64,000 bases of DNA from Collinsella provencensis (GTDB taxonomy: Bacteria; Actinomycetota; Coriobacteriia; Coriobacteriales; Coriobacteriaceae), in contig NZ_LT904908.1 of assembly GCF_900199705.1 (NCBI RefSeq), positions 9,426-73,425 of the forward strand, written 5' to 3'. The translations under genes and the position numbers were made by a program. Shown here one piece after another: positions 16,929 to 24,971 of the stretch. The notes beneath the pieces are model-generated. The model saw only the letters and a program-made list of their open reading frames with translations, did no database searches and was not told the DNA's origin. How positions within the stretch are numbered: position 1 is the stretch's first letter; every line of letters starts with the position of its first letter.

Positions 16929-17801
16929 ATGAGTCTTCCCCCCATAGAAGTGTATGACGAGCTCGGTTCCACCAACGCCGAGCTCATGGTGCGCGGACGC
17001 GCGGATGCGCCGCATGGTATGGCGGTTCGGGCGCGTGTGCAAACGGCGGGCCGTGGTCAGCGTGCGCACGGCTGGGCATCGCCTCAAGGCGGCCTGTACT
17101 TGTCGGTGTTGCTGCGTCCGAACGTTTCGCCGCATATGCTTCCTGGCTTACCCGTGGTCTGCGCATTGGGAATCCTTAGGGCCCTTCGCTCGGCGGGTTG
17201 CTCGCGCGCTCAGCTCAAATGGCCCAACGACGTGGTGGTTGAAGGACGAAAGCTTGCGGGTATTCTGGTTGAACTGGGGACTTCGAATGCCGGCACGTAT
17301 GCGGTATGCGGTGTGGGCGTCAACATGCACGTACCGCAGCTTAAGCGTGGGGACGTGTGGCAAGTTGAACATGAGGGCTTCCTGCAAACTGGGCATGGAC
17401 AAGTGGGGAGCGAGCGTGCGGGCACAACAGCAAGTGCCGGCCCCGCAGCTTTGCCTCCCGCGGGGCTGATCGACGCGCTCGACGATGTGTGCGAAGCCCC
17501 AAGTTTGGACGACTTGGCAGAACGAGTGCGTGCGGGCATCTTGTCTGAGGTCAACGCGTGGGAGCGACATGTGGCGGGTGCTACGAGCGACACTCCCACG
17601 CTGTATGGGCTTGCGGATGCGTACAACGCCGCGCTCGCCTTTGTCGACGAACCAGTGCACGTCTATGCCATCGATGGCGACCTAATTGACCAGGGCATAT
17701 TCAAAGGCGTCGACGCTTGGGGCCGCGCCGTGCTGCAAAAAAGCGACGGCACGCATATCAAATACGATGCCGTCGCTGTGTCATTGCGGCCTGCAAGATA
17801 G
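16929..17801 (+). CDS. birA: biotin--[carboxyl-carrier-protein] ligase, class I (no DNA-binding domain)
   Basis: A 290-residue ligase. The catalytic loop is AGRGQRAHGW and the next motif is LKWPNDVVVEGRKLAGIL. It lacks the N-terminal helix-turn-helix of repressor-type BirA, so it should not regulate biotin genes itself. Its likely substrate, a biotin carrier protein with EAMKM, is encoded 3.8 kb away in the decarboxylase operon. A Gly/Ala/Thr-rich insert (about residues 150-180) interrupts the family pattern. Confidence 0.92.
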   Translation: MSLPPIEVYDELGSTNAELMVRGRADAPHGMAVRARVQTAGRGQRAHGWASPQGGLYLSVLLRPNVSPHMLPGLPVVCALGILRALRSAGCSRAQLKWPNDVVVEGRKLAGILVELGTSNAGTYAVCGVGVNMHVPQLKRGDVWQVEHEGFLQTGHGQVGSERAGTTASAGPAALPPAGLIDALDDVCEAPSLDDLAERVRAGILSEVNAWERHVAGATSDTPTLYGLADAYNAALAFVDEPVHVYAIDGDLIDQGIFKGVDAWGRAVLQKSDGTHIKYDAVAVSLRPAR

Positions 17802-17814
17802 GTTGGATGCCCGA

Positions 17815-17916
17815 TAACGCGTCAGCGCAAACCGTCACGCCACGTCAGGCACATCGGCGCCTACCCGGCGCGCTCTTCGGTAACGCGTCAGCGCAAACCG
17901 TCGCGTTACGTCAAGA
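17815..17916. repeat. two-copy direct repeat between convergent genes
   Basis: TAACGCGTCAGCGCAAACCG occurs at 17815 and again at 17881, and the similarity runs on for another dozen bases (period 66). The second copy has ends TAACGCG and CGCGTTA that can pair. It fills the gap between the biotin ligase and the decarboxylase operon. Confidence 0.6.
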
Positions 17917-17927
17917 CTCGTGCCTCG

Positions 17928-19322
17928 TTATGCCACGTCCACGCTAACAGTGACTTCCTGTACGGGCACGTCATAGAACGGGTCTTCGCGACGGCCGAGG
18001 AAGTCGCGTGCCTGGTCGGGGAAAAGCGCATAGGACAGCACATCCTCTTCGCTGCGCGCGTACTGCGCGATTTCCTCGCGCAGGTGCGGCATTTGCGGCG
18101 GAATTAAATCGGCGGGGCGGCAGGTGATGACCTCGTCATCGCCGATGATCTTCTTGCGAATCTCATCAGAAATCGGCGCAGGCGATCGTCCGTACTGTCC
18201 ACGCACGTAGTCCTTGATTTCGGCGGGAATCACCTTGTAACGTTCGCCTGAAATCACGTTCATAAGCGCCTGCGAACCCACCATCTGCGAGAGCGGCGTC
18301 ACGAGCGGGGGATAGCCCAAATCGGCGCGCACATGCGGAACCTCGGCGAGCACCTCGGGGAATTTTTCCTCCACGTGCATATCCTTGAGGTTGGCGAGCA
18401 GATTGGAAAGCATACCGCCCGGAACCTGATACACCAACGCCTTGGGGTCGACGCCCATCACGCGAGCGTTCAGACGTCCCTCGTCCAGGAAGCGGTTGCG
18501 GATGGGCAGGAAGTATGCGGCAACTTCTTCGAGCTTGTCGATGTTCAGCCCGGTTTCATAGCCCAGGCCCTCAAGCGCAATCGCGAACGACTCAGTGGGC
18601 GGCTGACTTGTGCCTTCGGAGAAGGGGGAGGAGCAGGTATCGATAATGTCCGCACCCGCCTCAATCGCCTTGAGGTAGGTGAGCTGCGAGATGCCCGCCG
18701 TGTCATGCGTGTGGATCTGCACGGGAAGGTCGCACGCCTCCTTGATGTTGCTCACGATCTCATAGGCGACCTCGGGTGTGAGGACGCCGGCCATGTCCTT
18801 GACGCAGATGGAGTCCGCGCCGGTGCGGGCCATCTCAAGCGCCAGGTCGGTGAAGTACTGCACCGTGTGCACTTCGCTTGTGGTGTATGCGATGCACGAT
18901 TGCACTTCGCCGCCAGCTTCCTTGGCGGCGCGTGTGGCGGTCACGAGGTTGCGTGTATCGTTGAGCGCGTCGAAGATGCGCACCACGTCGATGCCGTTTT
19001 CCACGGCCTTGGTTACGAGGCCCTCGACCACATCGTCGGCGTAGTTGCGGTAACCCAGCAGGTTTTGGCCGCGGAGCAGCATCTGCAGCTTGGTGTTCTT
19101 CACATGCGCGCGGATGGTGCGCAAGCGCTCCCACGGATCCTCATTGAGGTAGCGCAGGCAGCTGTCGAACGTGGCGCCACCCCACACCTCAAGCGCCTCA
19201 AAACCGCACTGGTCGAGCGTCTCGAGGATGGGCAGCATGTCCTCAATGGGCAAACGGGTGGCGATTTGGCTTTGCTGACCGTCGCGTAGAACGGTTTCCA
19301 TAAAGCGAACGCGTTGAGCCAT
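17928..19322 (-). CDS. oadA: oxaloacetate decarboxylase carboxyltransferase (alpha) subunit, without biotin domain
   Basis: A 464-residue enzyme of the pyruvate carboxylase/OadA carboxyltransferase family. It begins VRFMETVLRDGQQSQIATR, and has EVWGGATFDSCLRYL, RGQNLLGYRNYADDVV and QIHTHDTAGI (metal-binding His pair). The full-length family protein carries a biotin domain at its end; this one stops before it, and the biotin carrier is a separate gene of the same operon. It is the last of five genes and its start lies 3 bases after the small subunit stop. Confidence 0.92.
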   Translation of the reverse strand: MAQRVRFMETVLRDGQQSQIATRLPIEDMLPILETLDQCGFEALEVWGGATFDSCLRYLNEDPWERLRTIRAHVKNTKLQMLLRGQNLLGYRNYADDVVEGLVTKAVENGIDVVRIFDALNDTRNLVTATRAAKEAGGEVQSCIAYTTSEVHTVQYFTDLALEMARTGADSICVKDMAGVLTPEVAYEIVSNIKEACDLPVQIHTHDTAGISQLTYLKAIEAGADIIDTCSSPFSEGTSQPPTESFAIALEGLGYETGLNIDKLEEVAAYFLPIRNRFLDEGRLNARVMGVDPKALVYQVPGGMLSNLLANLKDMHVEEKFPEVLAEVPHVRADLGYPPLVTPLSQMVGSQALMNVISGERYKVIPAEIKDYVRGQYGRSPAPISDEIRKKIIGDDEVITCRPADLIPPQMPHLREEIAQYARSEEDVLSYALFPDQARDFLGRREDPFYDVPVQEVTVSVDVA

Positions 19323-19325
19323 GGT

Positions 19326-19484
19326 TTAGCCCTCCTTCGAAGGCGGGAAGAACTTGGCGAGCGCCATCGAGATCAGGTAAATGAGGATCATGACGACAAA
19401 GATGCCGCCCCAGCCCAGTACGAGAATTTCTAATGCGACGGGAAGGTCGCCCGAAAGAGCGATGCCATTCAGGAATTCTGCCAT
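19326..19484 (-). CDS. small membrane subunit of the decarboxylase pump (OadG-like)
   Basis: A 52-residue protein with one hydrophobic helix (LEILVLGWGGIFVVMILIYL) and a short charged end (KFFPPSKEG). A GAAAGGAG site lies eight bases before its ATG, and it sits between the beta and alpha subunit genes. Gamma subunits of these pumps are small single-helix proteins that hold the complex together; its position and shape fit that role. The sequence is too short for a firm family call. Confidence 0.8.
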   Translation of the reverse strand: MAEFLNGIALSGDLPVALEILVLGWGGIFVVMILIYLISMALAKFFPPSKEG

Positions 19485-19499
19485 GATAAGCGCTCCTTT

Positions 19500-20615
19500 C
19501 TATAGCAGCAGGCCGAGGACAAGACCGCCGGCAACCACCGAGGCGATCTGTCCGGCGACGTTTGCCGCAGCAGCCTGCATCAGGATGAAGTTGCCTGGGT
19601 CTTCCTCGGTGGCGAGCTTTTGCACCACGCGGGAAGCCATGGGGAAGGCGGAGATGCCCGCAGCGCCCACCATGGGGTTGATCTTTTCCTTGCGGAAGAG
19701 GTTGAGCAGTTTGGCGAACATGACACCGCCCACGGAGTCCATGATGAAGCCCAGCAGACCCAGGCCCATGATGATGAGGGTGTCGAACTGCAGGAATTCG
19801 CTGTACTCCATCTTCACGGACACGCAGAGGCCGAGCAGGATGGAGATGAGGTTCACGAGCTCGTTTTGGGCGGAGTTGGAGAGCGAGTTGAGCACGCCGC
19901 ACTCACGCAGCAGGTTGCCGAACATGAGGAAGCCAACGAGTGGCAAGGACACGGGTGCGATGAGGCCGGCCACCACGCAGATGGTGATGGGGAAGAGGAT
20001 CTTGGCCGTCTGCGACACCTCGCCGGGGCGATAGACCATGCGGATGGCACGCTCTTTTTTGGTGGTGCAGGCCTTGATGGCGATGGGCTGGATGATGGGC
20101 ACGAGCGCCATGTACGAATACGCGGCGACCATGATGGCGCCCATGTATTTGGAGCCGAGTGAGTTGGCCACGAAGATCGACGTAGGACCGTCGGCGGCGG
20201 CGATGATACCCGCGCTCGCAGCGTCGTTGATGTTGAAGCCGAGCAGCACGGCGACGATGGTGACGAAGAAGATGCCGAATTGCGCCGCGGCGCCGAAGAG
20301 CAGAAGGAACGGGTTGGCGAGCAGCGGGCCGAAGTCGATCATGGCTCCGATGCCGATGAACAGCAGCAGCGGGAAGAGCTCGGTTTCGATACCGGCATCG
20401 AACAGGATCTGGAACGGGCCGGGTTCGGTGCCGGTCATGAGCACGCCGGACGCCGGGATGTTGACCAGGATGGTGCCGAGTCCCATGGGGACGAGCAGCG
20501 TGGGCTCGTATTCCTTCTTAATGCCCAGGTACATGAGCAGGCAGCCAATTGCAATCATCGCGATGCGGCCGGGTTCGGCTCCCAGCGCGATGACGCCTTC
20601 AAGTAATGTTTCCAT
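19500..20615 (-). CDS. oadB: sodium-translocating decarboxylase beta subunit
   Basis: A 371-residue membrane protein, the Na+ channel subunit of oxaloacetate/methylmalonyl-CoA/glutaconyl-CoA decarboxylases. It shows the family stretches IGIGAMIDFGPLLANP, DGPTSIFVANSLGSKYMGAI, and FRKEKINPMVGAAGISAFPMASRVVQ, with many hydrophobic segments. It couples decarboxylation of the carboxybiotin to export of Na+. It follows the biotin carrier gene and precedes the small subunit. Confidence 0.96.
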   Translation of the reverse strand: METLLEGVIALGAEPGRIAMIAIGCLLMYLGIKKEYEPTLLVPMGLGTILVNIPASGVLMTGTEPGPFQILFDAGIETELFPLLLFIGIGAMIDFGPLLANPFLLLFGAAAQFGIFFVTIVAVLLGFNINDAASAGIIAAADGPTSIFVANSLGSKYMGAIMVAAYSYMALVPIIQPIAIKACTTKKERAIRMVYRPGEVSQTAKILFPITICVVAGLIAPVSLPLVGFLMFGNLLRECGVLNSLSNSAQNELVNLISILLGLCVSVKMEYSEFLQFDTLIIMGLGLLGFIMDSVGGVMFAKLLNLFRKEKINPMVGAAGISAFPMASRVVQKLATEEDPGNFILMQAAAANVAGQIASVVAGGLVLGLLL

Positions 20616-20684
20616 TACGACCTCGATTTCCGGATTGGTAGAAAAGCGCCGCTCGGGGCGGCGCGATGCAAAGTGTCTGGTTGG

Positions 20685-21107
20685 TTAGCTGAGCGAGAAG
20701 AGTTCGTCGCCGGGGTTGACCATGGCACCCTTCTCCACGTTGATGGAGGCGATGACGCCGTCCTTGTCGGCGACGACCTCGTTTTCCATCTTCATGGCCT
20801 CAAGCACCATGATGGGCTGGTTTATCGTGACGGTGTCGCCCACCTTCACATGGATGTCGAGGATGGTACCGGGCATCGGAGCGGTCTGCACGAAGGCGCC
20901 TGCGGGCGCCTGGGTGACAGGTGCTGCGGCTGCGGGTTCGGGCTCGGGTGCCGGGGCGGGGGTTGCAGGTGTCGGGGCAGGTGCAGCTACGGGTACGGCC
21001 ACAGTCGCGGGCGCGACGTCAGCGGGTGTAGGTGTAGGGGCGCCGACCTCTTCCATCTCAACCAGATACTGGGTCCCGTCGATCGAGATCTTGAATTTAC
21101 GCAGCAT
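20685..21107 (-). CDS. biotin carboxyl carrier protein of the decarboxylase
   Basis: A 140-residue protein. The biotinyl domain at the end reads MPGTILDIHVKVGDTV and EAMKMENEVVADKDG; the Lys of EAMKM is the biotin site. The front (LRKFKISIDGTQYLVEMEEV) is joined to it by a flexible Ala/Pro-rich linker of about 45 residues, as in decarboxylase gamma-type carriers. Its ATG overlaps the stop of the preceding gene by 11 bases, so translation is probably coupled. Confidence 0.95.
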   Translation of the reverse strand: MLRKFKISIDGTQYLVEMEEVGAPTPTPADVAPATVAVPVAAPAPTPATPAPAPEPEPAAAAPVTQAPAGAFVQTAPMPGTILDIHVKVGDTVTINQPIMVLEAMKMENEVVADKDGVIASINVEKGAMVNPGDELFSLS

Positions 21108-21462
21108 GGCTGCCCTCCTTTTTCATCTTGTAGATGTTTTTGACGGAAAAAGAGCTGTGCTCTAGTGCGCCGGCGGCAAGGGCCGTGGCGATGGCGGTGA
21201 CAAGGCGATGCTCGGGGTTTGGCAAGAGCACACGCTTGACTTTGAGCTCGCTTGAAGTGCGGTCGCCCGCGGCGATGGCTGAGGCAATCACGACTGCGAC
21301 GGTATGTTCATGCGGGTCTACGGGAAGATATGCCGGAACCAATTCCCATTCAGGTGAGGGCTGTGCGTTCTGCGCGGGCGCGCTTTCTTGAGAGGTGGCC
21401 GGGGGCGCATCTTGCCGCTCATGCTCCTCGGAACGTTTGTGAAACCATGAGAAAAGGCCCAT
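21097..21462 (-). CDS. putative accessory subunit of the sodium-pump decarboxylase (delta/epsilon-like)
   Basis: A 121-residue protein, first gene of the decarboxylase operon. The front half is charged and disordered (KRSEEHERQDAPPATSQESAP). The back half is an internal duplication: VAVVIASAIAAG ... LKVKRVL and LVTAIATALAAG ... FSVKNIYKM. Such alternating strands resemble the small delta and epsilon subunits of methylmalonyl-CoA decarboxylase, which have a similar repeat relation. That role is inferred from context and pattern. GGAAGG lies eight bases before the ATG. Confidence 0.7.
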   Translation of the reverse strand: MGLFSWFHKRSEEHERQDAPPATSQESAPAQNAQPSPEWELVPAYLPVDPHEHTVAVVIASAIAAGDRTSSELKVKRVLLPNPEHRLVTAIATALAAGALEHSSFSVKNIYKMKKEGSHAA

Positions 21463-21636
21463 AGATGCTTCCTTCCTGCAAAGCGTCCGAGACGGCACGG
21501 CGAATGCGTGTCCTATGGCGCTCGCGGCTTTCCATTCTACTAAATCGTGAAGGAATTGTGTAGGACTGGGTAGGTGATTTCTAAGGGGACGTCTCGGTTC
21601 GGGGTGGGTAGGATGGGGGAGGAAGGAGGCCGTGCG

Positions 21637-22173
21637 ATGATGGATATGCCGCGTGTCCAGGCGATTATCGAGACGCCCATGTTTTTGGAGGCGCTCTCCG
21701 GTATCGAAAGCGCCGAGGAACATCGCCAGTTTTGCAAACACGGACGTGCCCACCTGCTCGACGTGGCACGTATTGCCTGGATTCTGAATGTGGAGCAAGG
21801 TGCCTGCGTTGATCGCGAGGTCATGTACGCCACGGCGCTTTTGCATGATATAGGGCGTGCCGCCCAGTATGCCACGGGCGAGCCACATGATGAGGCGGGC
21901 GTACGTGTGGCTGCGGCGATCCTCGACTCGCTTCCCGAGGATATGCGTTTTTCCGAGCAAGAGCGTGCTGGCATCTTGCAGGCCATTCGAGGGCACCGCG
22001 GTTCGAGCAAGGCTGGAGAATCGGACCCATCGAACTGTTCTCCTACGCGCACATGCGTGCTTGCGCGTCTTATCAAAGAAGCCGACCATATCTCGCGCCC
22101 GTGTTATGCCTGCCCTGTTCGGGACGACTGCAACTGGCCGGACGAGCGCAAGAACCTTGAGCTGCGCATCTAG
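21637..22173 (+). CDS. HD-domain phosphohydrolase with C-terminal Cys cluster
   Basis: A 178-residue protein. A first His (KHGRAHLLDVARIAW), then LLHDIGRAAQYATG (the HD pair) and a later RGHRGSS fit a small HD phosphohydrolase. The end carries CYACPVRDDCNW, three Cys that may bind zinc or an iron-sulfur cluster. GAAGGAGG lies seven bases before the ATG at 21637; the frame is open to 21574. It is divergent from the decarboxylase operon. The substrate (perhaps a nucleotide) is unknown. Confidence 0.82.
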   Translation: MMDMPRVQAIIETPMFLEALSGIESAEEHRQFCKHGRAHLLDVARIAWILNVEQGACVDREVMYATALLHDIGRAAQYATGEPHDEAGVRVAAAILDSLPEDMRFSEQERAGILQAIRGHRGSSKAGESDPSNCSPTRTCVLARLIKEADHISRPCYACPVRDDCNWPDERKNLELRI

Positions 22174-22221
22174 CTGCGCACGTCTTACAGCACTTAAGCA
22201 TCTGTCCTGAGGAGGACGAAC

Positions 22222-22704
22222 ATGGAACAGAAGCATCTTCCCGAAAACATCGTTGACGATCGCGGAGCGCTGGCGCGTCGCGAGGCTGGTCTGCCGGCAA
22301 CGCGCACGCAGCTTGCGACGGTGGGCTCCGAGCAGCTGCATCAGCTCGACAGGATTTGCATCGAGGGTCTCGAGGTGTTCGCGCGCCATGGCGTCTACCC
22401 TGAGGAAAACAAGCTTGGGCAAAAGTTCGTGGTGAGCGTGACCTTCTACACCAATACGCGTTGCGCCGGGGAGACGGACGACTTGTCGGCGTCCATCAAT
22501 TATGGTGATGCGGCGCATGCCATCGACGAGTTCCTGCGCGCGCATACTTTCAAACTCATCGAGGCTGCCGCCGAGGGGACTGCCGCCATGTTGCTCGATC
22601 GGTATCCGCGCGCTTACGGCGTGCGTGTGAGGATTGAGAAGCCATGGGCTCCGGTCGGTTTACCGCTTAAGACGGTCGCCGTGGAGATCGAGCGCACGCG
22701 CTGA
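22222..22704 (+). CDS. folB: dihydroneopterin aldolase
   Basis: A 160-residue protein. From about residue 44 it reads RICIEGLEVFARHGVYPEENKLGQKFVVSVTF, then SINYGDAAHAID, LIEAAAEGTA and RIEKPWAPVGLPLKTVAVEI, matching FolB with its catalytic Glu and Lys. It makes 6-hydroxymethyl-dihydropterin in folate synthesis. The first 43 residues are an extra tail rich in charged residues and not seen in short FolB proteins. A GAGGA site precedes the ATG. Confidence 0.94.
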   Translation: MEQKHLPENIVDDRGALARREAGLPATRTQLATVGSEQLHQLDRICIEGLEVFARHGVYPEENKLGQKFVVSVTFYTNTRCAGETDDLSASINYGDAAHAIDEFLRAHTFKLIEAAAEGTAAMLLDRYPRAYGVRVRIEKPWAPVGLPLKTVAVEIERTR

Positions 22705-22761
22705 GTGCACTCGTTAGGCGCACCCGCTTGGACTCACGTTTCCCATTTGGCGAAAGAGCCT

Positions 22762-22800
22762 TGTAAACTACACTTTACATATATGCTATACAAATAGTTT
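22762..22800 (+). promoter_or_regulatory. AT-rich promoter/operator of the RiPP-like operon
   Basis: TGTAAA (22762) and TTTACA (22774) form a dyad, followed by TATATGCTATACAAATAG, which offers -10-like hexamers. The stretch is clearly more AT-rich than its surroundings. It is the only promoter-like region before the maturase gene. Confidence 0.45.
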
Positions 22801-22838
22801 AATATCCTGCGCTTAGTGCTGTTCATATATTGCGTGGG

Positions 22839-24083
22839 ATGGGGTATCACTTCGTGAAGTTCGGATCGCATATCGTTCGTTTTTCGTTGGGTGGTATTCC
22901 CGTGGTGGGTAATACTGCGACAGGCGGATTGGTGGGCCTCACATTCGCGGGTGCAAACCTGTGCGACGCATTGCTTGTCCGTGAGGTTTCTCCCGATGAG
23001 ATTACAGATAAGTGCGCAGAGCTTGTGACATATCTGGAGTCACAGGGCGCCTTTGATGAGTTGGAAGAGCGACTCGTTTTGCAGTCCGCCTACCTTCATG
23101 TGACGAACACCTGCAATCTATCGTGTGTGGGCTGCTATTCTGCAGATGCCAATCGTAATCGTGCATGTGACCCGTCGCTTTCCGATTTGGAGCATGCGGT
23201 TGACGTGTTGGCTGAACTTGGCGTGAAGCGTTTGGTGATTTCAGGCGGGGAGCCGTTTGTGCGTCAGGACCTGGCAGATATTGCGCGGCATGCGAAGACG
23301 TGCGGCATGGGGGAGGTCGTCGTACTCACCAACGGTACGCTGTGCACCAAAGAAAACCTTGCGCAGTTGGCAGGCCTGGCTGACATCGTTTCCATCTCAT
23401 TCGATGGTGCGTCGCCTGATGGTCCTGCATATATTCGTGAGCATCAGCTCTTCGACAGGCTCATCCATGCCGTTGCAATGGTCAAAGAGGCGGGCATCCA
23501 TGCGCACATCCTTCCCACCCTCCACGCCAAAAATATACATGACGTTCCAGTGTATCTTGAGGTGGCAGAGCAGTTGGGCGCAACTGTGGGCTTCAGCCTA
23601 TTGAGTGGGTCGAGCGCAGAGCTGGGAGATCTTATGCCGTGCGACGCGTGCCTTTGCGAGCTGGCCGATCGGATGTTTTCGCTGGGGCAGGAAGCCTCTG
23701 TTGTTTCGATTGATGACGAGTTCGATCTCCGTCGCGCGCTTCGTGTTCGTCGCGCATGCGGTGCGGGCAAAACGAATGTGAGCGTTGCGGCAAACGGCAA
23801 CGTGTATCCCTGTCATATGCTGCATAAGCCCGAGCTGCTTTTGGGCAATGCGTTTGCCGACGATGCGACTACGCTCGCAAAGCACATCAAACAGTTTTCC
23901 ATGCCTGCAGTCGATGAGATTGCAGGCTGCTCATCGTGCGAACATCGGTACCTGTGTGGAGGTGGATGTCGGGCCCGATCTTACGATGAAAACGGCGAAA
24001 TTGGCAGGCGCGATCCGTATTGCGTCTTCTACCGCCGAAGTCTCGATAAAACAGTTGAGGCTTTTGTATCTCAGGTTTCCTAA
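22839..24083 (+). CDS. radical SAM/SPASM peptide maturase with N-terminal RRE-like region
   Basis: A 414-residue enzyme. Residues 92-99 hold the cluster motif CNLSCVGC (CxxxCxxC), followed by LVISGGEPFVRQDL and SISFDGASP. The C-terminal SPASM region has CGAGKTNVSVAANGNVYPCHM and CSSCEHRYLCGGGCRA ... PYC for auxiliary clusters. Residues 10-75 (VRFSLGGIPVVGN ... GLTFAGANLCDAL ... SPDEITDKCAELVTYL) read like a PqqD-type recognition domain that binds a leader peptide. A peptide gene starts 20 bases after its stop. The ATG at 22839 has only GTGGG near it; TTG at 22830 is possible. The cross-link it makes is unknown. Confidence 0.88.
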   Translation: MGYHFVKFGSHIVRFSLGGIPVVGNTATGGLVGLTFAGANLCDALLVREVSPDEITDKCAELVTYLESQGAFDELEERLVLQSAYLHVTNTCNLSCVGCYSADANRNRACDPSLSDLEHAVDVLAELGVKRLVISGGEPFVRQDLADIARHAKTCGMGEVVVLTNGTLCTKENLAQLAGLADIVSISFDGASPDGPAYIREHQLFDRLIHAVAMVKEAGIHAHILPTLHAKNIHDVPVYLEVAEQLGATVGFSLLSGSSAELGDLMPCDACLCELADRMFSLGQEASVVSIDDEFDLRRALRVRRACGAGKTNVSVAANGNVYPCHMLHKPELLLGNAFADDATTLAKHIKQFSMPAVDEIAGCSSCEHRYLCGGGCRARSYDENGEIGRRDPYCVFYRRSLDKTVEAFVSQVS

Positions 24084-24103
24084 ATAAAAAGGAGTAGTTT
24101 ATC

Positions 24104-24178
24104 ATGCTGTTTACTATTGAGCAGGAAACCCCCGCCGCCGCTTGCGCGATCATCGGTGGAATCAAGATCGGCTTCTAG
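24104..24178 (+). CDS. 24-residue candidate RiPP precursor peptide
   Basis: A 25-codon gene with an excellent ribosome site (AAAAAGGAG, nine bases before the ATG), right after the maturase stop. The peptide starts MLFTIEQE, has a Pro and three Ala in the middle, a single Cys at position 14, then a hydrophobic end with Gly-Gly and finishes GGIKIGF. A small peptide with one Cys next to a SPASM maturase is the layout of thioether or carbon-linked RiPPs. No known precursor family comes to mind. No protease or exporter gene is nearby. Confidence 0.75.
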   Translation: MLFTIEQETPAAACAIIGGIKIGF

Positions 24179-24201
24179 TAAGTCTGTGGGAAAGGCGTAC
24201 G

Positions 24202-24690
24202 ATGACGGATCGTCAGAAAAAAATGAAATGGGGGTTGAGTGCGGTCTGCGTCGTAATGTGCGTTGGTGTGCTACTCAATCTTTGGATTTGCTTCAACAAG
24301 TTGACCATTTTGGCCGACGCCTCGAGTATATCCAACTTCAACGTTGTCACTACAATCGTGCTCGATGCGCTCACCTTGGTATTTGACTCCATCGTTTTGA
24401 TTCTATTCGTACGCTTTTCTCTTGCCATCACGCGAAAAGGGGAGTTCTTCTCTCCCAAGCAGACCCGTCGGTTGCTTGCCATGGGCGTGCTCTATGTGCT
24501 CATCGTCATCGCCGGGTTGCTCACCCCCTCTTTCACAATGCCTGCAGAATTGGCTCAACTAACGGGCAGTTTGAAACAAGAACCATTTTTGAACCTTCGT
24601 GTGTTACTTTTTTCACTGATTTTCTTTGCGCTATCTGCTATCTTTGAGTATGGGAGAATGCTACAAGAAGATTCAAATAACATTCTGTAA
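24202..24690 (+). CDS. DUF2975 family membrane protein
   Basis: A 162-residue protein with four hydrophobic segments, including FNVVTTIVLDALTLVFDSIVLILFVRF, then the conserved-looking RKGEFFSPKQTRRLLAMGVL and the late stretch LLFSLIFFALSAIFEYGRMLQEDSNNIL. The 'EFFS' turn and 'FEYGRMLQEDSN' tail are typical of DUF2975 proteins, which are nearly always followed by a small XRE regulator, as here. It begins 23 bases after the peptide gene and so is probably in the same operon. Function unknown. Confidence 0.82.
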   Translation: MTDRQKKMKWGLSAVCVVMCVGVLLNLWICFNKLTILADASSISNFNVVTTIVLDALTLVFDSIVLILFVRFSLAITRKGEFFSPKQTRRLLAMGVLYVLIVIAGLLTPSFTMPAELAQLTGSLKQEPFLNLRVLLFSLIFFALSAIFEYGRMLQEDSNNIL

Positions 24691-24707
24691 CGAGAGGAGG
24701 GCATGCA

Positions 24708-24956
24708 ATGCCGATTGTCATGCGACTTGATCGAGTCATGGCAGACCGTAAGATGTCTTCCCTCGAGCTTGCCGAGAAGATCGGTATTTCGCCGGTTAAC
24801 GTATCGCGCATCAAGACGGGGCGTCTGAAGGGAATCCGTTTTTCCACGCTCACCGCTATTTGCGAGACGTTGAAATGCAAGCCAGGCGACATCATCGATT
24901 GGATGGATGACGAGGAGTACATTGCCACGTTTGGCAAGCTGCCGGATTCCGATTAG
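24708..24956 (+). CDS. XRE-family regulator (YozG-type)
   Basis: An 82-residue Cro/CI-type DNA-binding protein. The helix-turn-helix reads SSLELAEKIGISPVNVSRIKTGRLKGIRFSTLTAICETLKCKPGDII, the pattern of the YozG group paired with DUF2975 proteins. GAGGAGG lies before the ATG. It ends the operon that starts with the SPASM maturase and is followed by a strong terminator, so it could control the peptide genes. Confidence 0.9.
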   Translation: MPIVMRLDRVMADRKMSSLELAEKIGISPVNVSRIKTGRLKGIRFSTLTAICETLKCKPGDIIDWMDDEEYIATFGKLPDSD

Positions 24957-24971
24957 AAAATCGATATGCGG

